From assembly GCA_963754265.1 (NCBI GenBank), contig CAVWFB010000003.1, positions 186,001 through 250,000 on the forward strand: a stretch of DNA of 64,000 nucleotides, read 5' to 3'. The position numbers and the translations under genes were made by a program. Position 1 is the stretch's first letter. Each line of letters begins with the position of its first letter. The notes beneath the pieces were generated by a model. The model saw only the letters and a program-made list of their open reading frames with translations, did no database searches and had not been told where the DNA came from. This DNA is from AC-32 sp963754265. GTDB lineage: Bacteria > Actinomycetota > Thermoleophilia > Gaiellales > Gaiellaceae. This document shows, in pieces, positions 37,584 through 45,750 of this stretch.

Positions 37584-38948
37584 CTAGAGCACCGCGAGGT
37601 AGCGGTCCCGCTCCCAGTCGGTGAGCTGGACGCGGTACTCGTCCCATTCCTTCCGCTTCAGCTCGACGTAGCGGTCGAAGATGTGCGGGCCAAGTGCCTT
37701 CTTGGCCAGCTCCGAGTGCGCCAGCGCGTCGATCGCCTCGCCGAGGGTCTCCGGCAGGGAGACGATCCCGCGCTCGCGCCGCTGCTCCGGCGTGAGGTGG
37801 TAGAGGTTGGTCTCCATCGGCTCGGGGAGCTCGTAGCCGTTCTCGATCCCATCCAGCCCCGCGTGGAGCAACGTGGCGAAGGTCAGGTACGGGTTGCAGG
37901 CCGGGTCGGGGCAGCGGATCTCGGCTCGGGTGGCCTGCTCCGAGCCCGGCTTGTAGAGCGGAATCCTGATCAGCGCCGAGCGGTTGCGTCGAGACCAGGC
38001 GACGTAGACCGGGGCCTCGTAGCCCGGGACGAGCCGCTTGTACGAGTTGACCCACTGGGCAAAGACCGCCGCGATCTCGCGCGCATGCCGCAGCTGACCG
38101 GCGATGAACGCCTTGCCGGTCTCGGAGAGGTGCCATTCGTCGTCGCCGTCGAAGAACGCGTTGCGGCCGTCCGTGAAGAGCGACTGGTGCGTGTGCATGC
38201 CCGAGCCGTTCTCGCCGAAGATCGGCTTCGGCATGAAGGTAGCGTGATAGCCGGCCTTCTTGGCGATCTCCTTGACGATCAGCCGGTAGGTGACGGTGTG
38301 GTCGGCCATCGTCAGCGCCGGCGCGAAGCGCATGTCGATCTCGTGCTGCGAGGGCCCCACCTCGTGGTGGACGTATTCGATCGGGATGCCGACGCTCTCG
38401 AGAGCGCGCACGGTCTCCTGGCGCAGCTCGCTCGCGGCGTCCATCGTCGTCATCGCGAAGTAGCCGCCCTCGTCCAGCGTCTCCGTGCCGCGGTCGTCCT
38501 TGAAGAGGAAGTACTCCAGCTCGGGCCCGACGTTGAAGGTGTCGAAGCCCATCTCCGCCATGCGGTCGAGCGCGCGGCGCAGGACGTAGCGCGGGTCGCC
38601 CTCGTACGGCTTCCCGTCCGGGGTGACGACATCGCAGATCATGCGGGCGACCTTCGTCTCGCCCTCCTTCCACGGCATCGGCGTGAACGTGTCGGGATCG
38701 GGGATCGCCACCATGTCCGACTCCTCGATCGCGTTGAAGCCCGTGATCGACGAGCCGTCGAAGCCCATCCCGTCGTCGAGCGCCGCCCCGATCTCACTGG
38801 GCGTCACCGCGAAGCTCTTCAGGTGCCCTTCGATGTCGGTGAACCACAGCAGCAGGAACTCGATCCCCTCGTCCTTGATCCGCTTCAGCACCTCTTTGCG
38901 CGCCTGCGGCTCGCTCGTCGCTCTCGCCTTGCTCTCGACCTGCGCCAC
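37584..38948 (-). CDS. glnA: Glutamine synthetase type I, alpha-like (glnA1)
   Basis: 454 residues, forming a cytoplasmic dodecamer that makes glutamine from glutamate, NH3 and ATP. MGFDGSSITGF, the metal ligands in GPELEYFLF and EYVHHEVGPSQHEIDMRFAPAL, the ATP-site ENGSGMHTHQSLF, NSYKRLVPGYEAPVYVAWSRRNRSALIR, and EIRCPDPACNPYLTFA. Length and the absence of the NLYDLP adenylylation tyrosine match the B. subtilis-like type regulated by feedback. GTG 38948 is 5 bases after GGGAGG; an upstream in-frame ATG would pass through that site. Its leader carries a hairpin/terminator switch (38970-39029). Confidence 0.95.
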   Translation of the reverse strand: MAQVESKARATSEPQARKEVLKRIKDEGIEFLLLWFTDIEGHLKSFAVTPSEIGAALDDGMGFDGSSITGFNAIEESDMVAIPDPDTFTPMPWKEGETKVARMICDVVTPDGKPYEGDPRYVLRRALDRMAEMGFDTFNVGPELEYFLFKDDRGTETLDEGGYFAMTTMDAASELRQETVRALESVGIPIEYVHHEVGPSQHEIDMRFAPALTMADHTVTYRLIVKEIAKKAGYHATFMPKPIFGENGSGMHTHQSLFTDGRNAFFDGDDEWHLSETGKAFIAGQLRHAREIAAVFAQWVNSYKRLVPGYEAPVYVAWSRRNRSALIRIPLYKPGSEQATRAEIRCPDPACNPYLTFATLLHAGLDGIENGYELPEPMETNLYHLTPEQRRERGIVSLPETLGEAIDALAHSELAKKALGPHIFDRYVELKRKEWDEYRVQLTDWERDRYLAVL

Positions 38949-38969
38949 TCGTCCTCCCTTCAAAAACAC

Positions 38970-39029
38970 AAAAGCCCCGGACGCCGTCTGCGCCCGAGGC
39001 CCCGTCGCCTCACGAACGGTCGGAGTCTA
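38970..39029 (-). promoter_or_regulatory. glnA1 leader: hexaloop hairpin overlapping an intrinsic terminator
   Basis: Minus strand. A -10 box TAGACT (complement of 39024-39029) starts a short leader. First a 5-bp hairpin GAGGC-GACGGG-GCCTC (39011 down to 38996). The 3' arm GCCTC also forms the start of an 11-bp terminator stem GCCTCGGGCGC / GCGTCCGGGGC (39000 down to 38974), followed by TTTT. The two folds exclude each other, so this reads as an attenuator. The upstream acetyltransferase gene ends inside the hairpin, so the terminator could also serve that operon. The stem arms are identical to those in the glnA2 leader. Confidence 0.6.
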
Positions 39030-39909
39030 GCGGGAGGGGCAGCGGAGCGCACATCGTCAGGCTGACCCCCCGGTACTCGTAGCCGAGTCGCTCGTTCAGC
39101 CTCCGCATGCCCTCGTTGCCGCGCTGTGTCCAGGTCACGATCTCGCGGATGCCGTTGGCCGCGGCCCACGCGAGCTCGAGGCGCTTGAGAGCGAGCGCAA
39201 GGCCACGGCGCCGCCAGTCGCGCCGCACCACGGTCAGGCCGTCCTCGGCGACGCCCGGGTTGTCGTGGCTCATCAGGCCCGAGTACCCGACGATCTCGCC
39301 GCCCGCGAGCGCGACGAAGGAGCCGCCGGGAAGCGTCGCCTCCTCGCGCAGCCAGTCCTCGAGCGAGACCTCGACCGGCCCGTCAGTCGCGAGGTCGGCG
39401 TAGCCCTCGCTCGCGAGCGGATACGCCTCGCGGAGAAGCTGGGGGCGCTCCTCGACCGTCGTCACCTCGACCCCGTCCGGCAAGTCGCCCTCGCTATCGC
39501 CTCCCAGCGTCTTCACCTGCTCGACCTGCCGGTCGACCTCGCGGAAGCCGAACCGCTCGGCAAAGGCCGCCGAGCCCTGGTCGTCCACGAGCGCCGAGAC
39601 CTCGCCGACACCGAAGCGACCGGCGTGGGCCGCGAGCTCGCGCAGGAGCGCCGCGCCGATCCCGCGCCGCCGGAACTCCGGCAACACGCGGGGCGCCACT
39701 CCGAAACGGGCGCGGATGTCGGAGCGATCGGCGAGCCCACTGCCCGCGAGCTCGCCGTCGAGCTCGGCCAGCAGCAGGACGCGCTCTTCGCCCTCCTGCG
39801 CGCGCAGGCCCTCGACGGTTCCCGCCGACTCGTCCGGGAGAACGGCGCGGCGGACCCGGATCCATGCCTCCAGGTCCGCATCGGTCGTCGCCGGCCGGAT
39901 CGCGATCAT
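39010..39909 (-). CDS. Tandem GNAT acetyltransferase
   Basis: 299 residues with two GNAT domains. Domain 1 (1-150) has acetyl-CoA loop LPEFRRRGIGAALLRELAAHA; domain 2 (about 160-299) has VRRDWRRRGLALALKRLELAWA and the C-terminal NERLGYEYRGVSLTM. The same doubling is seen in mycothiol synthase-like proteins, but I see no specific match. ATG 39909 overlaps the permease stop by 4 bases. Substrate unknown. Confidence 0.82.
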   Translation of the reverse strand: MIAIRPATTDADLEAWIRVRRAVLPDESAGTVEGLRAQEGEERVLLLAELDGELAGSGLADRSDIRARFGVAPRVLPEFRRRGIGAALLRELAAHAGRFGVGEVSALVDDQGSAAFAERFGFREVDRQVEQVKTLGGDSEGDLPDGVEVTTVEERPQLLREAYPLASEGYADLATDGPVEVSLEDWLREEATLPGGSFVALAGGEIVGYSGLMSHDNPGVAEDGLTVVRRDWRRRGLALALKRLELAWAAANGIREIVTWTQRGNEGMRRLNERLGYEYRGVSLTMCAPLPLPLDSDRS

Positions 39910-40739
39910 CCCGACCGCTTCAGCTTTCCGTGCCTCTTCGCGTAACGCTCGCCAGTCCGGAACACCCACAGACCGAGCGGGATCGACACTACGCCGATCA
40001 CGAGCAGCGGCCAGATGTCGCTCCAGAGCGAGGTCAACCCCGCGCCTTCGAGAATGGCCGCGCGACAGCCGCGCAGCGCGTAGGTCGCGGGAGAGATCTT
40101 CGCCAGCGCCTGCATCCAGTCCGGCAGGACCGAGACCGGGTAGTAGACACCGGAGACGACGAGCAGCAGGCCCTGCGCGACGAACCCGAGCTGCGTGCCC
40201 TTCTCCGGCGAGATCAGCGGCAGGACGGCAGTCATCATCCCGATCCCGATGAACGAGATCGAGGCCACGATCAGCAACACGAGTGCGGCCGCGTAGTTCG
40301 CGTCCGGCAGGTGCAGGCTGAAGAAGGCCGCGACCACTCCGAAGAGCAGGACGGCGCGCACGACGCCGTAGCCGACCGCGAACACGCCCATGCCGAGCAG
40401 GTGCACGGGACGCGAGAGCGGTGCCATGAACGTGTACTCGATCGTGCCCTCCCAGCGCTCCCAGGCAACGGTCTCGGTGAGGATCTCGAAGATGATCCCG
40501 AGGTAGGCCCAGATCACGGCGCCGACGAGCAGGATCGTCGTGACCCGGTCGACGTCGATCTTGCCGCCCACCGCCGGAATGCCCTTGGCGATGAAGACGA
40601 TCGTGAGCGTGTTCGCGACCGTCCAGAGGAAGAACGCGATGTCCCACCAGATGTAGCGCTTGACGAGGTAGACGTTGCGCTCGATCACGCCGCTCAGGCC
40701 GACGAGCTCGTGACGGAGGCCGAGGCTCATGGTTCTCAC
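39906..40739 (-). CDS. ABC-2 type transporter permease
   Basis: 277 residues, six helices, ABC-2 family: VYLVKRYIWWDIAFFLWTVANTL, the coupling region WERWEGTIEYTFMAPLSRPVHLLGMG, and the family-typical LVVSGVYYPVSVLPDWMQALAKISPATYALRG. GTG 40739 overlaps the ATPase stop (GTGA). Exports an unknown compound or lipid with the preceding ATPase. Confidence 0.9.
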   Translation of the reverse strand: MRTMSLGLRHELVGLSGVIERNVYLVKRYIWWDIAFFLWTVANTLTIVFIAKGIPAVGGKIDVDRVTTILLVGAVIWAYLGIIFEILTETVAWERWEGTIEYTFMAPLSRPVHLLGMGVFAVGYGVVRAVLLFGVVAAFFSLHLPDANYAAALVLLIVASISFIGIGMMTAVLPLISPEKGTQLGFVAQGLLLVVSGVYYPVSVLPDWMQALAKISPATYALRGCRAAILEGAGLTSLWSDIWPLLVIGVVSIPLGLWVFRTGERYAKRHGKLKRSG

Positions 40740-41521
40740 GAGCGCTCACCCCCCTCGCCGTTCTCGAAGGTATGGCCGCTGGCGGCGAAGAACGCCTCCT
40801 CCAGCGTCTCGGCGTTGTAGCGCGCCTTCAGCTCGTGAACCGGCTCGAGGCACAGCAACGCGCCCCCGTCGAGGATCCCGACGCGGTCCGCGAGGCCCTC
40901 GGCCTCGGCCAGATCGTGCGTGCAGAGCAGCACGGTGGCGTCGTGCTCGGCTCGCACCTCCTTGATGAACTCCTGCACCTCCTGCTTCGAGCGCGGGTCG
41001 AGGCCCGTCGTCGGCTCGTCGAGCAGGAGCAGGATCGGCGCCGTCAGCAGCGCGCGAGCGAGGGCCACCTTCTGCTGCATGCCGCGTGAGAGGTTCTCCA
41101 TCGGCTCGGCGCGCCGGTCCTCCGGGAAGCCGACCCGCGTGAGGATCTCGGGAATCCGCTCGCGCGTCTGCGCGGGACGCAGGCCGTAGAAGCGAGCCGC
41201 GTAGCTGAGGTTCTCGACCGCGGACATCTTCTTGAAGAACGAGGCCTCGACCGAGACCCGGTTCACGAGCCGCCGCACCGTGCGGGTGTCCTTCACGGCG
41301 TCGTGCCCGAAGACGCTGGCGCTGCCGCCGTCGGGCAGCAGCAGGGTGGAGAGCAGGCGGACGAGCGTGGACTTCCCGGACCCGTTCGGCCCGAGGACGG
41401 CCACGCACTCGCCTCGTTCGACCTCGAAGCTGACGCCGCCCAGCGCGGGCACACGCCGTCGCGAGCGCCCCTCGCGGCGGACGAACTCCTTGCGCAGATT
41501 GTGAACTTCGAGGGCTTTCAT
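40736..41521 (-). CDS. ABC-2 exporter ATP-binding protein
   Basis: 261 residues. Walker A GPNGSGKSTLVRLL, signature LSRGMQQKVALARAL (Arg in place of the second Gly is common in this subfamily), Walker B ILLLLDEPTTGLDP, and switch THDLAEAE. DrrA/CcmA-like. First gene of the minus-strand unit ATPase-permease-GNAT. Divergent from the regulator gene at 41697, which may control it. Confidence 0.93.
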   Translation of the reverse strand: MKALEVHNLRKEFVRREGRSRRRVPALGGVSFEVERGECVAVLGPNGSGKSTLVRLLSTLLLPDGGSASVFGHDAVKDTRTVRRLVNRVSVEASFFKKMSAVENLSYAARFYGLRPAQTRERIPEILTRVGFPEDRRAEPMENLSRGMQQKVALARALLTAPILLLLDEPTTGLDPRSKQEVQEFIKEVRAEHDATVLLCTHDLAEAEGLADRVGILDGGALLCLEPVHELKARYNAETLEEAFFAASGHTFENGEGGERS

Positions 41522-41642
41522 GTGCTGCTCCGACGACTCGCAGGGACACGGACAGGGCGCACCTGCCGAGGAAGGCGGCGCGCGCGGGAACCGGTGTCAG
41601 CCGACGATCAGCACGCCGCAACGGTACCTGCGGTCTCGGCGA

Positions 41643-41690
41643 TTCGCAATTTCGCAAAGAGGATCGGTGCGTCCGCGACGCCGTTAGGGT
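41643..41690 (+). promoter_or_regulatory. Promoter/operator region of the DUF5937/ArsR gene
   Basis: TAGGGT (41685-41690) lies six bases before GTG 41697, predicting a leaderless message. Upstream, TTCGCAA occurs twice (41643-41649 and 41651-41657) as a direct repeat with 8-base periodicity, a possible operator. The rest of the 175-base gap 41522-41696 shows nothing further. Confidence 0.45.
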
Positions 41691-41696
41691 CCGCAC

Positions 41697-42800
41697 GTGG
41701 CGATCCGGTTCGTCCTGCCCGAACAGGAGAGCGAATCGGTCGCGTTCGCCTACTCGCCGGTGGTCGAGGCCGTGCTCAGCCTCCACGTCCTCGTCGCGCC
41801 GAGGCACCACCCGCTCCAGCACGCGTGGGTGCGGCGGATGCGCAAGCTCGACCCGAAGCTGAAGGCCGAGATCAGAGCCTTCAGGTTCGCCTACGTCGGC
41901 CACTTCCCGGACTTCCTCTTTCCGCGACCCGACGAGGAGTTCCTTGAGTTCGACGGGGAGCTCGCGTTCCTGCACGACCTCGAGCCCGAGACGCTCGCCT
42001 TCGAGTTCCTCCGGCCGGTCTACGACCACGAGGGCACCTGGCCGCGCGAGAGCGCGCTCCTCGAGTGCGAGGACGTGCGCCGGCACGTGCTCGCCGCTTG
42101 TGGTCGCCTCGGCCCGGAGAGCGAAGCCCTGGGGAAGCTGATCTTCGACGACCCGGCCGAGCTCGGGAGGCGCTTCTGCTCGCTGCTCGAGCGCTACTGG
42201 GAGGCGGCATTCGAGGAGGAGTGGGAAACGATCGAGCCGCTGCTCGTGGAGGCGGTCGAGGAAGCAGGTGGGCGGCTCGCCACCGAGGGCGTGCTCGGGC
42301 TCCTCGCCGACCTGCGGCCGCACCTCCGGGTCGAGCCCGAGCGGCGTCAGGCCTGGATCAAGATCCCGCACGAGCACGAGGTCGCGCTCTCGCCGCAGGA
42401 GCCGCTCGTTCTCTCCCCGAGCTACTTCGTCTGGCCGCACCTGCGCGTCAACTGCGACCCACCGTTCCCGGTCTCCCTGATCTACCCACCCCGGAGCGTG
42501 CGCGAGGAGGCGACGCCGAAGCTCCCGTCCGGCGAGCTCGTCGAGGGCCTGCGCGCCCTCGGCGACGACACGCGGCTGCGCGTGCTCGCCCTGATCGCCG
42601 AGCGGCCCCGCTCGACCCAGGAGCTCGCGCCGCTCGTCGGGATGAGCGAGGCCGGGCTCTCGAAGCACCTGCGGCTGCTCGCCCGGGCGGGCGTGCTCGA
42701 ATCCCGCCGCGACGGCTACTACGTCCTCTACAGCCTCGTGCCCGATCGGCTCGCCGCACTTTCGGCGACGCTGGTCGCGTTCGTGCGGCCGAAACGGTGA
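41697..42800 (+). CDS. DUF5937-type regulator with C-terminal ArsR helix-turn-helix
   Basis: 367 residues. A long N-terminal domain (about 1-275; LHVLVAPRHHPLQHAWVRRMRKL) of the DUF5937 type, then a winged-helix of the ArsR type (about 283-360): LGDDTRLRVLALIAERPRSTQELAPLVGMSEAGLSKHLRLLARAGVLESRRDGYYVLYSL. No metal-binding CVC motif. The large domain probably binds a ligand. Divergent from the exporter genes, suggesting local control. Confidence 0.85.
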   Translation: MAIRFVLPEQESESVAFAYSPVVEAVLSLHVLVAPRHHPLQHAWVRRMRKLDPKLKAEIRAFRFAYVGHFPDFLFPRPDEEFLEFDGELAFLHDLEPETLAFEFLRPVYDHEGTWPRESALLECEDVRRHVLAACGRLGPESEALGKLIFDDPAELGRRFCSLLERYWEAAFEEEWETIEPLLVEAVEEAGGRLATEGVLGLLADLRPHLRVEPERRQAWIKIPHEHEVALSPQEPLVLSPSYFVWPHLRVNCDPPFPVSLIYPPRSVREEATPKLPSGELVEGLRALGDDTRLRVLALIAERPRSTQELAPLVGMSEAGLSKHLRLLARAGVLESRRDGYYVLYSLVPDRLAALSATLVAFVRPKR

Positions 42801-42866
42801 GGGCAGATCGCCCGGGCTATTCCAGGTCCGCGTCGGTGCCGATAGAGAGGGCGGAGAGCTGCCGCC

Positions 42867-43670
42867 GTGACCTACGACGAGACCTGGGACGCCGGTCCCG
42901 ACCACCGAGTACCCGTTGCCGCGCTTGCCGCGCTGGCGGCGCTGCTCGCCCTGGCGGTCTCCGCATTCGTATTCGTCCGCCAGACCGGAGCGGTGGACGC
43001 CGAGCGCGCGGCGCGGAACGCCGAGGTGAACGGCCTGGCGAGGCGGATAGAGGCGCTGGAGGAGCGCAACAGCACGCTTTCCGGGAGGCTCGGCTCCGCC
43101 GAGAAAACCCTGAAGCGGCGAGAGACGGGTATCGCCCCGCTGGCTTCGCGGGTGCTCAGGAGCGTGTTCACCGTCCAGACCGAGAACGGGCTCGGCAGCG
43201 GCTTCGTCGCCTGGACCGACGGTGGCGCGAGCTACCTCGTGACTGCAAACCACGTCGTCGAGGGGCAGCTCGGGAGCGGAGTCACGATCTCGCGCAAAGG
43301 AGGCTCCTGGAGCGGTGACATCAACGCGGTCGACCCGAAGCACGATCTGGCGGTCATCCGCATCGAGGGTCGACCTGCCGGCGCCGCACCGCTCTGGCAG
43401 AACTCGCACGGTCGCAAGCCGCGTACCGGCGATCAACTCCTGCTCGTCGGCAGCCCGTACGGCCTGTACGGCAGCGTCACAACGGGGATCGTCAGCCGCG
43501 TGACGCCGCGCGTGATCCAGACCGATGCGGCCGCAAACCCTGGCAACTCAGGAGGTCCTGCGCTCGACCGGCAGGGCCACGTGGTGGGCGTTCTCGTCTC
43601 GGGCGGCGGCGAGAACATCAACTTCGCCGTGCCGATCTCCCTCGCGTGCGCCCGTCTGCGGCACTGCTAG
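42867..43670 (+). CDS. Membrane-anchored trypsin-like serine protease (HtrA-like, no PDZ)
   Basis: 267 residues. Cytoplasmic tail, one helix (about 16-37), a short coiled coil (45-75), then a chymotrypsin-fold domain with the triad His in VTANHVVEG, Asp in PKHDLAVIRI and Ser in NPGNSGGPAL. There is no PDZ domain. GTG start 42867. Probably an envelope protease. It precedes the glnA2 leader, with its stop about 20 bases upstream of that -10 box. Confidence 0.85.
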   Translation: MTYDETWDAGPDHRVPVAALAALAALLALAVSAFVFVRQTGAVDAERAARNAEVNGLARRIEALEERNSTLSGRLGSAEKTLKRRETGIAPLASRVLRSVFTVQTENGLGSGFVAWTDGGASYLVTANHVVEGQLGSGVTISRKGGSWSGDINAVDPKHDLAVIRIEGRPAGAAPLWQNSHGRKPRTGDQLLLVGSPYGLYGSVTTGIVSRVTPRVIQTDAAANPGNSGGPALDRQGHVVGVLVSGGGENINFAVPISLACARLRHC

Positions 43671-43690
43671 ACGCCGTCCGCAACTTGGGC

Positions 43691-43794
43691 TAGGCTCGAA
43701 GTAGCGTTCGCCGCGGAAGGCGGGCGCGGAGGCATTGGGGCCTCAGGACTCTCAGCAGTCCTGGGCCCTTTTTCTTTGGTCCGAAAGGAGAGGC
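43691..43794 (+). promoter_or_regulatory. glnA2 leader: paired hexaloop hairpins (ANTAR-target-like) overlapping a terminator
   Basis: -10 box TAGGCT (43691-43696). P1: 43704-43727, nine-pair stem with hexaloop GCGGAA (43713-43718). One base later P2: 43729-43744, stem GAGGC/GCCTC with hexaloop ATTGGG (43734-43739), with A at position 1 and G at position 4 as described for ANTAR targets. The P2 loop and 3' arm are also the 5' arm of the terminator at 43738-43773. P1 has G at position 4 but not A at position 1. AAAGGAG lies 5 bases before the ATG. The layout is that of an antitermination switch. Confidence 0.65.
43738..43773 (+). terminator. Leader terminator upstream of glnA2
   Basis: Stem GGGCC-CAGGACT / AGTCCTGGGCCC (12 pairs, one bulged T) with loop CTCAGC, then TTTTTCTTT. 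It ends about 20 bases before the glnA2 ATG, too close to be needed only by the protease gene upstream, whose stop is at 43670. Formation competes with hairpin P2. Confidence 0.85.
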
Positions 43795-45249
43795 ATGGCG
43801 GCGGAAGAGACGAGGCACTACCTGGCGAACGGCGCAGCGGAGAAGCCGGCGCCCAAGGAGACATTGGAGTGGGCCGGCCAGACGCAGGCGCAGATGGTCG
43901 ACCTCAAGTTCTGCGACCTGCTCGGCACGTGGCAGCACGTGACCCTGCCGATCACCGCCTTCGACGAGTCGGCGTTCGACGAGGGGCTCGGCTTCGACGG
44001 CTCCTCGATCCGGGGCTGGCAGGGAATCGAGGAGTCGGACATGCTGCTGATGCCGGACGCGGCGAGCGCCGTCCTCGATCCCTTCACCGAGGCGCCGACC
44101 CTCTCGCTGATCTGCGAGATCGCCGACCCGCTCACGCGCGAGGGCTACGGCAAGGACCCGAGGCGGATCGCCCGGCGGGCGGAGGAGTACCTGAACGAGA
44201 CGGGCATCGCCGACACGGCTTACATCGGCCCGGAATGCGAGTTCTTCGTCCTCGACTCGGTCTCCTACGAGCTCGCCGATCACCGCTCGCACTACGCGAT
44301 CGACTCGGCCGAGGGCCACTGGAACTCGGGCGAGCCGGGGCTCGGCTACACGGTGCGGCCCAAGGAGGGCTACTTCCCGCCCGCACCGCACGACACCCTG
44401 CACGACCTGCGCAGCGCGATGGTGCTCACCCTCGAGCGGCTCGGCATCCCGTGCGAGTTCCACCACCACGAGGTGGCCTCGGGCGGGCAGTGCGAGATCG
44501 ACCTGCGCTACCAGCCGCTGACGCGGATGGGCGACCAGGTGATGACCTACAAGTACGTGGTCAAGAACGTCGCCCGCGCCGCGGGCAAGACGGTCACCTT
44601 CATGCCGAAGCCGCTCTTCGGCGACAACGGCTCGGGCATGCACACCCACCAGTCCCTCTGGAAGGAGGGCACGCCGTTGATGGCGGACAAATCGGGCTAC
44701 GCCGGGCTCTCGCAGCTCGCGCGCTCGTACGTCGGCGGGTTGCTGGCCCACGCGCCGGCGCTGCTCGCCTTCTGCGCGCCGACCACGAACTCGTATCGCC
44801 GCCTCGTCCCGGGCTACGAGGCGCCCGTCAACCTCGTCTACTCGCAGCGGAACCGCTCGGCGTGCATCCGGATCCCGATGTACTCCGACGCGCCGAAGGC
44901 GAAGCGGATCGAGTTCCGCTGCCCCGACGCGGCCGCGAACCCGTACCTCGCCTTCTCGGCGATGCTGATGGCGGGGATCGACGGGATCCAGAAGGGGCTC
45001 GACGCCGGGGCGCCGGCCGACTACGACCTCTTCGAGGAAGCCGCGGCGGATGCCACGGTGCCGCAGGTCCCGGGCTCGCTGGCCGAGGCGCTCGACGCGC
45101 TCGAGGCCGATCACGAGTTCCTGCTCGCGGGCGGCGTCTTCTCGGAGGAGCTGATCCACACCTGGATCGACTACAAGCGGGAGAACGAGGTCGACGTGGT
45201 CCGCCTCCGGCCGCACCCGGCCGAGTTCGCCCTCTACTACGACTGCTAG
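43795..45249 (+). CDS. glnA: Glutamine synthetase type I, beta-like (glnA2)
   Basis: 484 residues. LGFDGSSIRGW, GPECEFFVLDSV, EFHHHEVASGGQCEIDLRYQPL, GDNGSGMHTHQSLWKEG, NSYRRLVPGYEAPVNLVYSQRNRSACIRIP and EFRCPDAAANPYLAFSAMLMAG. The later PADYDLFEE aligns with the KNLYDLP segment carrying the adenylylated tyrosine of beta-type enzymes, so covalent control is possible. First gene of the glnA2-acetyltransferase-glnB-amt operon; every junction abuts or overlaps by 0-4 bases. Confidence 0.96.
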   Translation: MAAEETRHYLANGAAEKPAPKETLEWAGQTQAQMVDLKFCDLLGTWQHVTLPITAFDESAFDEGLGFDGSSIRGWQGIEESDMLLMPDAASAVLDPFTEAPTLSLICEIADPLTREGYGKDPRRIARRAEEYLNETGIADTAYIGPECEFFVLDSVSYELADHRSHYAIDSAEGHWNSGEPGLGYTVRPKEGYFPPAPHDTLHDLRSAMVLTLERLGIPCEFHHHEVASGGQCEIDLRYQPLTRMGDQVMTYKYVVKNVARAAGKTVTFMPKPLFGDNGSGMHTHQSLWKEGTPLMADKSGYAGLSQLARSYVGGLLAHAPALLAFCAPTTNSYRRLVPGYEAPVNLVYSQRNRSACIRIPMYSDAPKAKRIEFRCPDAAANPYLAFSAMLMAGIDGIQKGLDAGAPADYDLFEEAAADATVPQVPGSLAEALDALEADHEFLLAGGVFSEELIHTWIDYKRENEVDVVRLRPHPAEFALYYDC

Positions 45250-45750
45250 GTGATAGCGACCGCCGTCGCAGTGCGAGACCTCCGGCCCACCGACTGGTCG
45301 GAGGTCTCGCGGATCTACGCCGAGGGGATCGCAACCGGGAACGCGACCTTCGAGACCGAGGTGCCGTCGTGGGAGGCCTGGGACGCGGCGCACCTTCCCG
45401 AGCACCGCTTCGTGGCCATGCGTGACGGCCACGTGCTCGGCTGGATCGCGCTCGCGCCTGTCTCGCCGCGCGCGTGCTATGCCGGCGTCGCCGAGGTCAG
45501 CATCTACGTGGCCGCCGAGGCACGTGGCAGCGGGATCGGCAAGGAGCTGCTGGCGGCGGTGATCTCCAGCTCCGAGCGGGACGGCATCTGGACGCTGCAG
45601 ACCGGCGTCTTTCCGGAGAACGAGGCGAGCCTCGGGCTCCTGCGGCGATTCGACTTCCGGATCGTCGGCACGCACGAGCGGATCGGGCGCCTGCACGGCG
45701 TCTGGCGAGACGTTGTCCTGGTGGAACGACGAAGCGAGGTGGTCACATGA
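45250..45750 (+). CDS. Phosphinothricin/methionine-sulfoximine-type N-acetyltransferase (PAT/YncA family)
   Basis: 166 residues, GNAT fold. GNATFETEVPSWEAWDAAHLPEHR is the hallmark of the PAT/MddA group, followed by acetyl-CoA loop VAAEARGSGIGKELLAAVI and GVFPENEASLGLLRRFDFRIVGTHERIGR. These enzymes acetylate phosphinothricin or methionine sulfoximine, both glutamine synthetase inhibitors. GTG 45250 directly abuts the glnA2 stop, and its end overlaps the P-II gene. Location suggests protection or tuning of GS (inference). Confidence 0.88.
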   Translation: MIATAVAVRDLRPTDWSEVSRIYAEGIATGNATFETEVPSWEAWDAAHLPEHRFVAMRDGHVLGWIALAPVSPRACYAGVAEVSIYVAAEARGSGIGKELLAAVISSSERDGIWTLQTGVFPENEASLGLLRRFDFRIVGTHERIGRLHGVWRDVVLVERRSEVVT

